Shown one piece after another: positions 53,824-61,599 of a stretch of DNA of 64,000 nucleotides. The first letter of the stretch is position 1. Every line of letters begins with the position of its first letter. The DNA is from Haloferax gibbonsii ATCC 33959. GTDB taxonomy: Archaea; Halobacteriota; Halobacteria; Halobacteriales; Haloferacaceae. The stretch lies in contig NZ_AOLJ01000015.1 in the NCBI RefSeq assembly GCF_000336775.1, positions 62,001 through 126,000 of the forward strand, written 5' to 3'. The notes below the pieces were generated by a model. It did no database searches. It was not told the origin of the DNA and saw only the letters and a list, made by a program, of their open reading frames with translations. A program made the position numbers and the translations under genes.

Positions 53824-55389
53824 ATGGCAGGCACACCGAACTTCGACAGACGAACCTTCCTGAAGCTCGCCGCGGCCGCCGGGTTGACCGGCGCGGCAGG
53901 CGTGACCACCGCGACGCCCGGTCGGTCCCCCGGGCCGAAGAAAGAAGAGATTCTCGTCGGCGTCTCGAAGACGGCCGACAGTCCGCGCAAGGCCGTGGAA
54001 AAGCACGTCCCCGGCAACGCGACGGTCGTCCACGAGAACAAGACCCTCAGTTACGTGGCGGTCAAGTTCCCGTCGGTCGCCGCCGACCGCGCCCGCGAGA
54101 ACTTCATCTCGGCGGTCACGAAGCGCGACGAGGTGAAGTACGCGGAGAAGAACGTCACCCACCAGGCGCTCTACACGACGAACGACCCGCAGTACGGCAG
54201 TCAGTACGCGCCCCAGCAGGTGAACGCCGACACCGCGTGGGACACCACGCTCGGCAGCGCCGACGTGACCGTCGCCGTGGTCGACCAGGGAGTCAAGTAC
54301 GACCACCCCGACCTCTCGGCGCAGTTCGGCTCCGACAAGGGCCAGGACTTCGTCGACGCCGACGGCGACCCGTATCCGGACGTGCTCGCCGACGAGTACC
54401 ACGGAACCCACGTCGCCGGCATCGCCGCCGGCACCACCGACAACAGCGAGGGCATCGGCGGTATCAGCGACTCCTCGCTCCTCTCGGGGCGGGCGCTCTC
54501 CGAGTCCGGCAGCGGCTCGACGAGCGACATCGCCGACGCCATCGAGTGGGCCGCGGACCAGGGCGCGGACGTCATCAACCTCTCGCTCGGCGGGGGCGGT
54601 TACACGTCCACGATGAAGAACGCCGTGTCGTACGCGACCCAGCAGGGGAGCCTCGTCGTCGCCGCCGCCGGCAACGACGGGAGCGGGAGCGTGTCGTACC
54701 CCGCCGCCTACAGCGAGTGCGTCGCCGTCTCCGCGCTCGACCCCGACGAGACGCTGGCGTCGTACTCGAACTACGGCACCGACATCGACCTCGCCGCGCC
54801 GGGGACGAACGTCCTCTCGTGTTGGACGACCGACACCGAGTACAAGGAGATCTCCGGCACGTCGATGGCGACGCCGGTGGTCTCGGGGGTCGCCGGGCTC
54901 ACGCTCGCCGTCTACGACCTCTCGCCGGCCGACCTGCGGAGCCAGCTCAAGAACACCGCGGTCGACGTCGGCCTCTCCGAGAACGAACAGGGAGCGGGCC
55001 GCGTCGACGCCGCGAACGCCGTCACGACCGAGCCGGGAAGCGGCGGCGGCGGTGGCGGCGGTGGCGGCGACTCGACCACCTCGACCATCGACGACTCGCT
55101 GTCGTCGTCGGCCGACTCCGACTGCTGGAGCTACGCGTGGGAGTACGGCTCGCCGTCGCAGGTCGTCGTCGACCTCAGCGGGCCGTCGAGCGCCGACTTC
55201 GACCTCTACGTCAACGAGGGCTCGGGGACGTGCCCCACGACCGGGTCGTACGACTACCGCTCGTGGACCACGGACAGCGAAGAGCAGATCGTCATCGACG
55301 ACCCCGACACGTCGGCCGACCTCTCGGTGCTGGTCGACAGCTACTCCGGCGGCGGCAGCTACACCGTGACCGTCACGGAAAAGGAGTAA
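53824..55389 (+). CDS. Tat-exported subtilisin-like serine protease (halolysin type)
   Basis: A 521-residue secreted protease. The twin-arginine signal FDRRTFLKLAAAAGLTG precedes a propeptide (about 45-125) and the catalytic domain. The triad Asp is in VAVVDQGVKYDHPDL, His in YHGTHVAGIAAG and Ser in ISGTSMATPVVSG. A poly-Gly linker joins a C-terminal extension with two Cys (SDCWSY and GTCPTT), as in halolysin R4 of H. mediterranei, which I recall as very similar in length and layout. It degrades extracellular protein, which fits the peptide importers in this window. Confidence 0.95.
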   Translation: MAGTPNFDRRTFLKLAAAAGLTGAAGVTTATPGRSPGPKKEEILVGVSKTADSPRKAVEKHVPGNATVVHENKTLSYVAVKFPSVAADRARENFISAVTKRDEVKYAEKNVTHQALYTTNDPQYGSQYAPQQVNADTAWDTTLGSADVTVAVVDQGVKYDHPDLSAQFGSDKGQDFVDADGDPYPDVLADEYHGTHVAGIAAGTTDNSEGIGGISDSSLLSGRALSESGSGSTSDIADAIEWAADQGADVINLSLGGGGYTSTMKNAVSYATQQGSLVVAAAGNDGSGSVSYPAAYSECVAVSALDPDETLASYSNYGTDIDLAAPGTNVLSCWTTDTEYKEISGTSMATPVVSGVAGLTLAVYDLSPADLRSQLKNTAVDVGLSENEQGAGRVDAANAVTTEPGSGGGGGGGGGDSTTSTIDDSLSSSADSDCWSYAWEYGSPSQVVVDLSGPSSADFDLYVNEGSGTCPTTGSYDYRSWTTDSEEQIVIDDPDTSADLSVLVDSYSGGGSYTVTVTEKE

Positions 55390-55539
55390 CCGCGACCGCC
55401 GACTCGGTGGCGGGACCGAACCGATAGCCGACTTCATGAGCAGGTGACCGCCGCGCCCGCGACGCGTCGCGCGGCGTCACATTCCGGTTCTGCGGAACCT
55501 CGCGATGCGCTGATGCGACCGGAACGCGTAGTCTCACCT

Positions 55540-56832
55540 ATGGGTGGGGACGAACCGACGGTCACCGTGGGGATTCTGGGATTCCACGACAGCAGGGAGA
55601 CGAAAGCCATCAGCAACGCGGTCAGGGCGCTCGGCCACGAGGCCGTCTGGTTGCACGAGGAGGCGGTCGGCATCGACGTGTCGCCGTCGGGCGTCGCGCT
55701 CGACCCCGACGTCGACGTGGTGGTCAACCGGCTCCTGCTGTCGAAGTCGACGAGCCCGCTCGAAGACCTCTCTATCGCCAGTTGCTACGCCGCCGTTCGA
55801 CCCGTGCTCAACGACCCGCGGAGCGTCCTCTTCGCCGTCCACAAACACGCGACGGGGAGCAGGCTGGCCGCCGCGGGCGTCCCGGTGCCGCACACGTACA
55901 TGGCCACCGCGGACGCCAGGCTGAACGCCGCGCGAGAGGGGTTCGGGACGCCGGTCGTCTACAAGACTGCCGTCGGGACCAACGGCGGGGGGACGTGGCT
56001 GGTCGACCACGACCGGGCCGTCTCGGCGACCGTCGACGGCCGGCGAGCGTTCATTCAGGAGTACGTCGACGCGAGCGAACGCCACCGCGACCTCCGAATC
56101 TATATCGTCGACGACGAGGTCGTCGGCGCGATGTACCGCTACGCCCCGGCGGGCGACTGGCGCACGAACGTCGCGCTCGGCGGCGACGTCGAGGACGCGA
56201 CGGAGGAACTCCCGCCGGAGGCCGCGGGAACGGCGCTCCGGGCGGCGAGGGCGCTCGGTCTCGACTACGCCGGCGTCGACCTCATCGAGAGCGACGACGG
56301 CTGGGTCGTCCTCGAAGTCAACCCGACGGCGGGGTTCCGCGGGCTCTTCCGCGCCACCGGTCGGTCGCCCGCGGCGGCCATCGCCCGCCTCGCAATCGAG
56401 CGCGCCGGCGGGCGCGTCGACCCGGCGCTCGTCGAACGGGTCGAGCGCTCTCTCGACGGGACGCGACCGGCAGACGCCCCTTCGGGAATCCGCGACGAGC
56501 GGGTCCCCGTCGTCGGCCACGCGGAGCGCGTGACCGTCACCGGCGTCAGCGGGTCGAAAGCGGTACTCGCGCGCATCGACACCGCCGCGTCGACGACGCG
56601 AATCGACCCCCGGTTGGCGGCCGACCTCGGTACCGAGCCGCCGGACGTGGTTGACGACGGCGCGCCCCCGCGGGTGGATATCGTGGTCGAACTCGCGGGG
56701 GAACGGCGGACCGTGACCGCGGTGCTCGACGAGGACGTGGGTCCGGAGACGCCGCTTCGAATCGGCCGGGACCTGCTCCGCGACTACTACGTCGACGTGC
56801 GCCGGGGCGTCCGCGGCGACGCGGGTGACTAA
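55540..56832 (+). CDS. RimK-type ATP-grasp ligase fused to zinc-protease-like domain
   Basis: 430 residues. The N-terminal part (about 1-285) is an ATP-grasp ligase of the RimK/LysX kind: HKHATGSRLAAAGVPVPHTY, VYKTAVGTNGGGTW, RDLRIYIVDDEVVGAMYR and VLEVNPTAGFRGLFRATG. The C-terminal part (about 325-425) resembles the ATP-dependent zinc protease family (DUF785): KAVLARIDTAASTTRIDPRL and PLRIGRDLLRDYYVD. RimK ligases add glutamate or other amino acids to a peptide carrier. The start could be 55513 instead. Confidence 0.83.
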   Translation: MGGDEPTVTVGILGFHDSRETKAISNAVRALGHEAVWLHEEAVGIDVSPSGVALDPDVDVVVNRLLLSKSTSPLEDLSIASCYAAVRPVLNDPRSVLFAVHKHATGSRLAAAGVPVPHTYMATADARLNAAREGFGTPVVYKTAVGTNGGGTWLVDHDRAVSATVDGRRAFIQEYVDASERHRDLRIYIVDDEVVGAMYRYAPAGDWRTNVALGGDVEDATEELPPEAAGTALRAARALGLDYAGVDLIESDDGWVVLEVNPTAGFRGLFRATGRSPAAAIARLAIERAGGRVDPALVERVERSLDGTRPADAPSGIRDERVPVVGHAERVTVTGVSGSKAVLARIDTAASTTRIDPRLAADLGTEPPDVVDDGAPPRVDIVVELAGERRTVTAVLDEDVGPETPLRIGRDLLRDYYVDVRRGVRGDAGD

Positions 56833-56878
56833 TCAAACCGGATATATCAAGCCATTCCGTTAATTGGCTCCACTTCCT

Positions 56879-57115
56879 ATGACGACTGCGCCCCGTCCCC
56901 GATTCGAGAAGCCGTACTCACGCGACACGATTCGTTTCGACGACCCACCCGCGCTCGATAGCGTGGCCGTGTCGCGTCACGTCCCACGCCGGTCGCAACC
57001 CAACAGCCGGCGCACGGCGCGTCGAATCGACCACCGGACGCGGGCCATTCTCCGAAAACCGACCGACGGCGAGCGAACGGTTTCCCGTGGGAAACAATCA
57101 CGATGTAGTTTATAA
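56879..57115 (+). CDS. Possible small basic protein
   Basis: 78 residues, starting MTTAPRPRFEKPYSRDTIRF, highly basic and Arg-rich with no clear domain. A gatatatcaa TATA-like element at 56841-56850 lies about 34 bases upstream. The high basicity is unlike most haloarchaeal proteins, so it may be spurious. No homologue recognised. Confidence 0.35.
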   Translation: MTTAPRPRFEKPYSRDTIRFDDPPALDSVAVSRHVPRRSQPNSRRTARRIDHRTRAILRKPTDGERTVSRGKQSRCSL

Positions 57116-57170
57116 TGATTTACTAAACGCGTCGCCGGGTTTTATGTATCTCATTAACATATAATGGAGT

Positions 57171-57422
57171 ATGTCCGAGACAGCGTCCAGAAATAATTCG
57201 AATACGTTCACAATCGTAAACGAGGTAAACGACCACGGTGCGGCGACCCTCCGCGGCGACAACGGCTCGACGTACCACGTCACCTCCTACGAGAACAGCA
57301 CCTTCCGCGACTACCTCGCGAACCACCACGCCGGCGACCGCGTGCGGATGGACATCGAGCGGGCCGGCGTTCGCGCGAACGTCTGGCAGGTGTCGGCGCT
57401 CTACCCCGGCGCTAACGAGTGA
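57171..57422 (+). CDS. DUF7999-like small haloarchaeal protein
   Basis: An 83-residue protein. An Asn/Ser-rich N-terminus is followed by FTIVNEVNDHGAATLRGDNG, YHVTSY and RVRMDIERAGVRANVW, which suggest a small beta barrel. TTTATGTA near 57141-57148 lies about 27 bases before the ATG, so the mRNA is probably leaderless. Function unknown. It converges on the aEF-1A gene. Confidence 0.75.
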   Translation: MSETASRNNSNTFTIVNEVNDHGAATLRGDNGSTYHVTSYENSTFRDYLANHHAGDRVRMDIERAGVRANVWQVSALYPGANE

Positions 57423-57540
57423 CGCCGCGGGCCGCGGACGCTCACACGCGGTTTGTGACCAATCGGTCGGCCGACCTCCGCGCAGACGGCCCGACCGCTG
57501 TCGCGGCGGTGGGACGAAAAACGGTGGTCGAAACCGGGCG

Positions 57541-58803
57541 CTACTCGTAGACTTCGAGGACTTTGCCGGCCGCGATGGTCTGTCCCATGTCGCGGATGGC
57601 GAAGCTCCCGAGTTCGGCGATTTCTGACGACGGTTCGATGCTGAGCGGCTTCTGGGGACGCAGCGTGACGACGGCGGCGTCGCCGGCCTTGATGAAGTCC
57701 GGCTCTTCCTCTGCGACCTCGCCCGACGCGGGGTCGAGCTTCTGGTCGAGCGACTCGAACGTACAGGCGACCTGCGCCGTGTGCGCGTGGATGACCGGCG
57801 TGTAGCCCGCGGTGATGACCGACGGGTGTTGCATGACCACGATTTGCGCCTTGAACGTCTTGGCGACCGACGGCGGGTCGTCGGCCGGGCCGCAGACGTC
57901 GCCGCGGCGGATGTCGTCCTTGCCGACGCCGCGGACGTTGAAGCCGACGTTGTCGCCGGGGCCCGCCTCCGGGACCTCCTCGTGGTGCATCTCGATGGTC
58001 TTCACCTCGCCACCCGCGTCAGAGGGCATGAACCGGACGTTGTCGCCGGTCTTGAGAATCCCCGTCTCGACGCGGCCGACCGGGACTGTCCCGATGCCGG
58101 AGATGGTGTACACGTCCTGAATCGGGACGCGAAGCGGCGCGTCCGTCGGCGGCGACGGCTCTGGGAGGTTGTTGAGTGACTCCAGTACGGTCGGCCCGTC
58201 GAACCACGGCATGTTCTCCGAGGGCTCGGAGATGTTGTCGCCCTCGAACGCCGAGATGGGGATGAAACCGGCGTCGTCGGAGTTGAACCGTACCTGGTTC
58301 AGGAGCTGTTGGACCTCCTCTTTGACCTGCTTGTAGGAGTCCTCGCTGTAGTCGACGACGTCCATCTTGTTGACCGCGATGATGAGTTCCTCGATGCCGA
58401 GCGTTCGAGCGAGGAAGACGTGCTCGCGGGTCTGCGGCGCGACGCCGTCGTCGGCGGCGACGACGAGAATCGCGTGGTCGGCCTGCGACGCGCCCGTAAT
58501 CATGTTCTTCACGAAGTCGCGGTGGCCGGGCGTGTCCACGATGGTGAAGTAGTACTTGTCCGTGTCGAAGCGCTGGTGGGCGATGTCGATGGTGACGCCG
58601 CGTTCGCGCTCCTCGGCGAGGTTGTCCATCACGTAGGCGAACTCGAAGCCCGACTTCCCCTTGGACGCCGCCTCCTCGCGGTGCTGTTCGATGATGTGTT
58701 CCGGGACGCTGCCTGTCTCGAACAGGAGCCGGCCGACGAGCGTGGATTTCCCGTGGTCGACGTGTCCGATGATGGCTAGGTTCTGGTGTGGTTTGTCTGC
58801 CAT
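57541..58803 (-). CDS. tuf: Translation elongation factor aEF-1 alpha
   Basis: The GTPase that brings aminoacyl-tRNA to the ribosome. Its 420-residue length matches haloarchaeal forms. GTPase motifs: G1 [10 protein letters not shown]3 [12 protein letters not shown]4 AVNKMD. Domains 2 and 3 follow ([27 protein letters not shown]). The sequence differs from the canonical haloarchaeal form I recall at several positions, such as DTPGH instead of DCPGH. The gene lies outside the usual ribosomal protein cluster, so it may be a second copy in this genome. The start at 58803 fits [14 protein letters not shown]. Confidence 0.93.
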   Translation of the reverse strand: MADKPHQNLAIIGHVDHGKSTLVGRLLFETGSVPEHIIEQHREEAASKGKSGFEFAYVMDNLAEERERGVTIDIAHQRFDTDKYYFTIVDTPGHRDFVKNMITGASQADHAILVVAADDGVAPQTREHVFLARTLGIEELIIAVNKMDVVDYSEDSYKQVKEEVQQLLNQVRFNSDDAGFIPISAFEGDNISEPSENMPWFDGPTVLESLNNLPEPSPPTDAPLRVPIQDVYTISGIGTVPVGRVETGILKTGDNVRFMPSDAGGEVKTIEMHHEEVPEAGPGDNVGFNVRGVGKDDIRRGDVCGPADDPPSVAKTFKAQIVVMQHPSVITAGYTPVIHAHTAQVACTFESLDQKLDPASGEVAEEEPDFIKAGDAAVVTLRPQKPLSIEPSSEIAELGSFAIRDMGQTIAAGKVLEVYE

Positions 58804-59002
58804 GGGTATCAGGGCGGTGTCGCCCAGTTTGGTAGAATATGACACCCAAAGGTAAATCCGTTTTCCCGGCTCGAAGCGCGTCTCGCGCCGGTTCGGACGA
58901 GTCGAGGAAACGGGTTATCAGGGGACGCGAAAACTCAGGAAATCAGTCATGTCGCGGCGCAGTCGGGCGAACCGAGAGGAGAACCGAACCCCGACGAACC
59001 AC

Positions 59003-59107
59003 TCAGAACCCGCGCATCGCGGCGGCCATGTCGGCGAAGGTGGCCGTGCGGCGAACGGACTGCTCGTGAGCGTCGGACACGTCGGTGTTATCTTTTACAA
59101 CAATCAT
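59003..59107 (-). CDS. Possible 34-residue protein
   Basis: The minus-strand ATG at 59107 encodes MIVVKDNTDVSDAHEQSV and 16 more residues ending MAAAMRGF. An ATTTATTA element at 59131-59138 sits 27 bases before the start, which is the leaderless promoter spacing. The gene is close to, and divergent from, the Lrp regulator. No homologue was recognised; composition is plausible for a haloarchaeal microprotein. Confidence 0.45.
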   Translation of the reverse strand: MIVVKDNTDVSDAHEQSVRRTATFADMAAAMRGF

Positions 59108-59230
59108 AGTAACTAATTGTATCGGATGGGTAATAAATCTACCCCCGGAGACGACGGACGTCGGGTACCGCGCGGACCACCGTCCGAACAATATCAAAGG
59201 ATAAAGTGCTCTCCACCCCGAGGTAGTGGC

Positions 59231-59716
59231 ATGGCTGGCGAGGATATCGACGACGTGGACAAGGCGATTCTGTACGCGCTCCAAGAGGACGCGCGAAACA
59301 TGTCGTCCGGCGACATCGCGAAGCGAACGGGAACCTCGGACAGCACCGTCCGCAAGCGCATCCAGCGGCTCGAATCCGACGGCGTCGTCAAGGGCTACAG
59401 CGCGAGCGTCGACTATGGGAAGTCGGGCTATCCCCTCCGAATGCTGCTCTACTGCACCGCCTCGATTCCCAAGCGGGGCGAACTCGTCCCCGAGATTCTG
59501 GAGATGGACGGGGTCGTGGCCGTCCAAGAGCTGGTCACCGGCGAACAGAACCTCCTCGTCACCGCCGTCGGCGAGACGGACGGCGACATCACGTCTATCG
59601 CGCAGGAACTCCTCGATATGGGACTCACCGTCGCCGACGAGGTGCTCGTCCGCACGCACGAGACGACGCCGTTCGGGAAGTTCGACGCCGAGAGACACGC
59701 CGAAAACGACTCCTGA
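59231..59716 (+). CDS. Lrp/AsnC family transcription regulator
   Basis: 161 residues. An N-terminal HTH (DDVDKAILYALQEDARN; DIAKRTGTSDSTVRKRIQ) is followed by the RAM sensor fold (LRMLLYCTASIPKRGEL; VAVQELVTGEQNLLVTAVGE). Members respond to amino acids or related metabolites. A TATA-like element near 59200-59206 lies about 27 bases before the start. It is upstream of dabBA and divergent from the 34-residue ORF, and could control either. Confidence 0.93.
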   Translation: MAGEDIDDVDKAILYALQEDARNMSSGDIAKRTGTSDSTVRKRIQRLESDGVVKGYSASVDYGKSGYPLRMLLYCTASIPKRGELVPEILEMDGVVAVQELVTGEQNLLVTAVGETDGDITSIAQELLDMGLTVADEVLVRTHETTPFGKFDAERHAENDS

Positions 59717-60114
59717 GCGGGCGCGCGCACGATATCCTCGCGACGAACGAGTCGTTCACGAATCGAACGGAGCGTTCACGAATCGGTCACCGAGCCCGAC
59801 GAGCGACCGCAGTCGCGGGTCGTCGCGGAACGTCGCCCCTGTAAATCGTCGCCGACACTCGGTCGTCGAACGGGCGGATAGTACGATACGAGGGTCCAAA
59901 AGAGCGTTCTAAGCCGATTTTGCCTCTCCAGGGCCGGCTGTTCGAGTCGTCCCGTACTCGCAAAACCATAATGTTCTATAATGGCTAATTTGCGAACGAT
60001 TTGTGAATGTAGGTAGATTTAATAGACAATCTGTTCTCGGATGGGTGTAAGGACGACCAGTATCGGACGCCGAACGCGTTCCGGTGACCGTTCTGGTCAA
60101 CGACGAATCGAACG
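59717..60114. other. Intergenic region upstream of dabB
   Basis: About 400 bases without a supported gene. A direct repeat cgttcacgaatcg occurs at 59753-59765 and 59773-59785, 20 bases apart. ATTTAATA at 60017-60024 is a likely TATA box. It is 90 bases before the dabB ATG, so the mRNA would have a leader of about 65-70 bases, with an out-of-frame ATG at 60041. Confidence 0.5.
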
Positions 60115-61599
60115 ATGTCAGGACACAGCTCGAAACCGACGGTCGGAGCACTCCCGGACGCGGTGGCGGACTCGCCACTCGCGCCCGTCGCACTAACGAA
60201 GCTCGTGTGGGCACTGTTCGCCGCGAGCGTCGCCGTGCTCTTCGCCCGAGTCCGACTCGGCGGCGCGTGGGAGGTTCCCGGCGTCGTCGCCGTCGACGGC
60301 CTGACCGTGCTGCTGTGGGTGGTCGTGACGTTCTTCAGCGGCATCGTCCACAGCTACTCGCGCCGCTACATGGCCGGCAGTCGCCACGAGACGAGCTTCT
60401 TCGCCACCGTGTTCGGCTTCACGGTCGCCGTGATGGGACTCGTCGCGGCCGACCACGTCGCGCTGTTCTGGCTGCTCTGGTTGACGATGGGACTGGCAAT
60501 GGCGAAACTCATCGGCATCATCGACGGCTGGAATCAAGCGCAGGCCGCCGCGAGCGTCGCTCGCAGGTACTTCCTCGCCAGTAGCGCGTTCCTCGGCGTC
60601 GCGCTCGCGGCCCTCTGGTGGGCGACCGGCGCGACGACGGTCTCCGGCATCGCCGCGAGCGCCGACGGGCTCGGCGGGCCGGTGTGGCTTCTCGCCTGTG
60701 TCGCGCTCGTCCTCGCGGCGATGATTCAGTCCGCGCTCGTCCCGTTCCACGGCTGGCTCCTCTCGTCGATGACCGCCCCGACGCCCGCCTCCGCGCTGAT
60801 GCACGCCGGGTTCGTCAACGCGGGCGGCATCCTGCTGCTTCGGTTCGCCCCGGTCGTGACTCTCGACGCCACGCTCATGCTCGGCATCGTGGCCGTCGGC
60901 GCGACGAGCGCCCTCCTCGGAAAGCTGCTCAAGAACGTCCAGTCGGACGTCAAGAGCGAACTCGGCTGTTCGACCATCGGACAGATGGGCTTCATGATTA
61001 TGCAGGCCGGCCTCGGCTTCTTCGGAGCCGCCATCACCCACCTCATCCTGCACGGCTTCTACAAGGCGTACCACTTCCTCAGCGCGGGCGCGGCGGTCGA
61101 ACACACCGCCCCGACGGACCACGGCGCCCACGAGACCGGTGTCGCGGGCGCGGTCGTCGTCCTGGCGACCGGGCTGGCCGGCGGCGCGCTGTTCGCGGCG
61201 CTCACCGGGAAGGGAACGCACCTCGACAGCGGGCTCCTGCTCGTGACGTTCGTCGTGCTCACCACGCTGCACGCGGCCCGCAACGTCGTCGCGCACGCCT
61301 CGCTTCCGACGACAGTCCGCTACGGCGCGGTCCCGCTCGTCTTCTTGCCGGCAATCACCGTCTACGCGCTCGCCTACGAGGCGGTTTCGAGCCTCCTGTC
61401 CGGCCTGCCGGTCGTCGAGGCACCGGCCGAACTGACCGCGCTCCACGCGCTCGTCGCCGGCGTCTTCCTCGTCGTCTACGCCGCGATAGAACTCGGCGTC
61501 CACGAGCGCAGCCACCGCCTCTACGTCGCGCTGTTGAACGCGAGCCAACCCGCCTCCAGCACCGTGCTGACCGCCACGGAGGACTACAATGAGTACTGA
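60115..61599 (+). CDS. dabB: DabB-type proton-conducting membrane subunit of DAB inorganic carbon transporter
   Basis: A 494-residue membrane protein of the NuoL/MrpA-like family with about 13 helices. Core motifs: HSYSRRYMAG, FWLLWLTMGLAMAKLIG, LVPFHGWLLSSMTAPTPASA, LMHAGFVNAGGILLLRFAP and SELGCSTIGQMGFM, including the conserved Lys region KLLKNVQSDVKSELG. In the DAB system DabB couples ion flow to DabA-driven conversion and accumulation of bicarbonate. The ORF overlaps dabA by 11 bases. Confidence 0.92.
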   Translation: MSGHSSKPTVGALPDAVADSPLAPVALTKLVWALFAASVAVLFARVRLGGAWEVPGVVAVDGLTVLLWVVVTFFSGIVHSYSRRYMAGSRHETSFFATVFGFTVAVMGLVAADHVALFWLLWLTMGLAMAKLIGIIDGWNQAQAAASVARRYFLASSAFLGVALAALWWATGATTVSGIAASADGLGGPVWLLACVALVLAAMIQSALVPFHGWLLSSMTAPTPASALMHAGFVNAGGILLLRFAPVVTLDATLMLGIVAVGATSALLGKLLKNVQSDVKSELGCSTIGQMGFMIMQAGLGFFGAAITHLILHGFYKAYHFLSAGAAVEHTAPTDHGAHETGVAGAVVVLATGLAGGALFAALTGKGTHLDSGLLLVTFVVLTTLHAARNVVAHASLPTTVRYGAVPLVFLPAITVYALAYEAVSSLLSGLPVVEAPAELTALHALVAGVFLVVYAAIELGVHERSHRLYVALLNASQPASSTVLTATEDYNEY

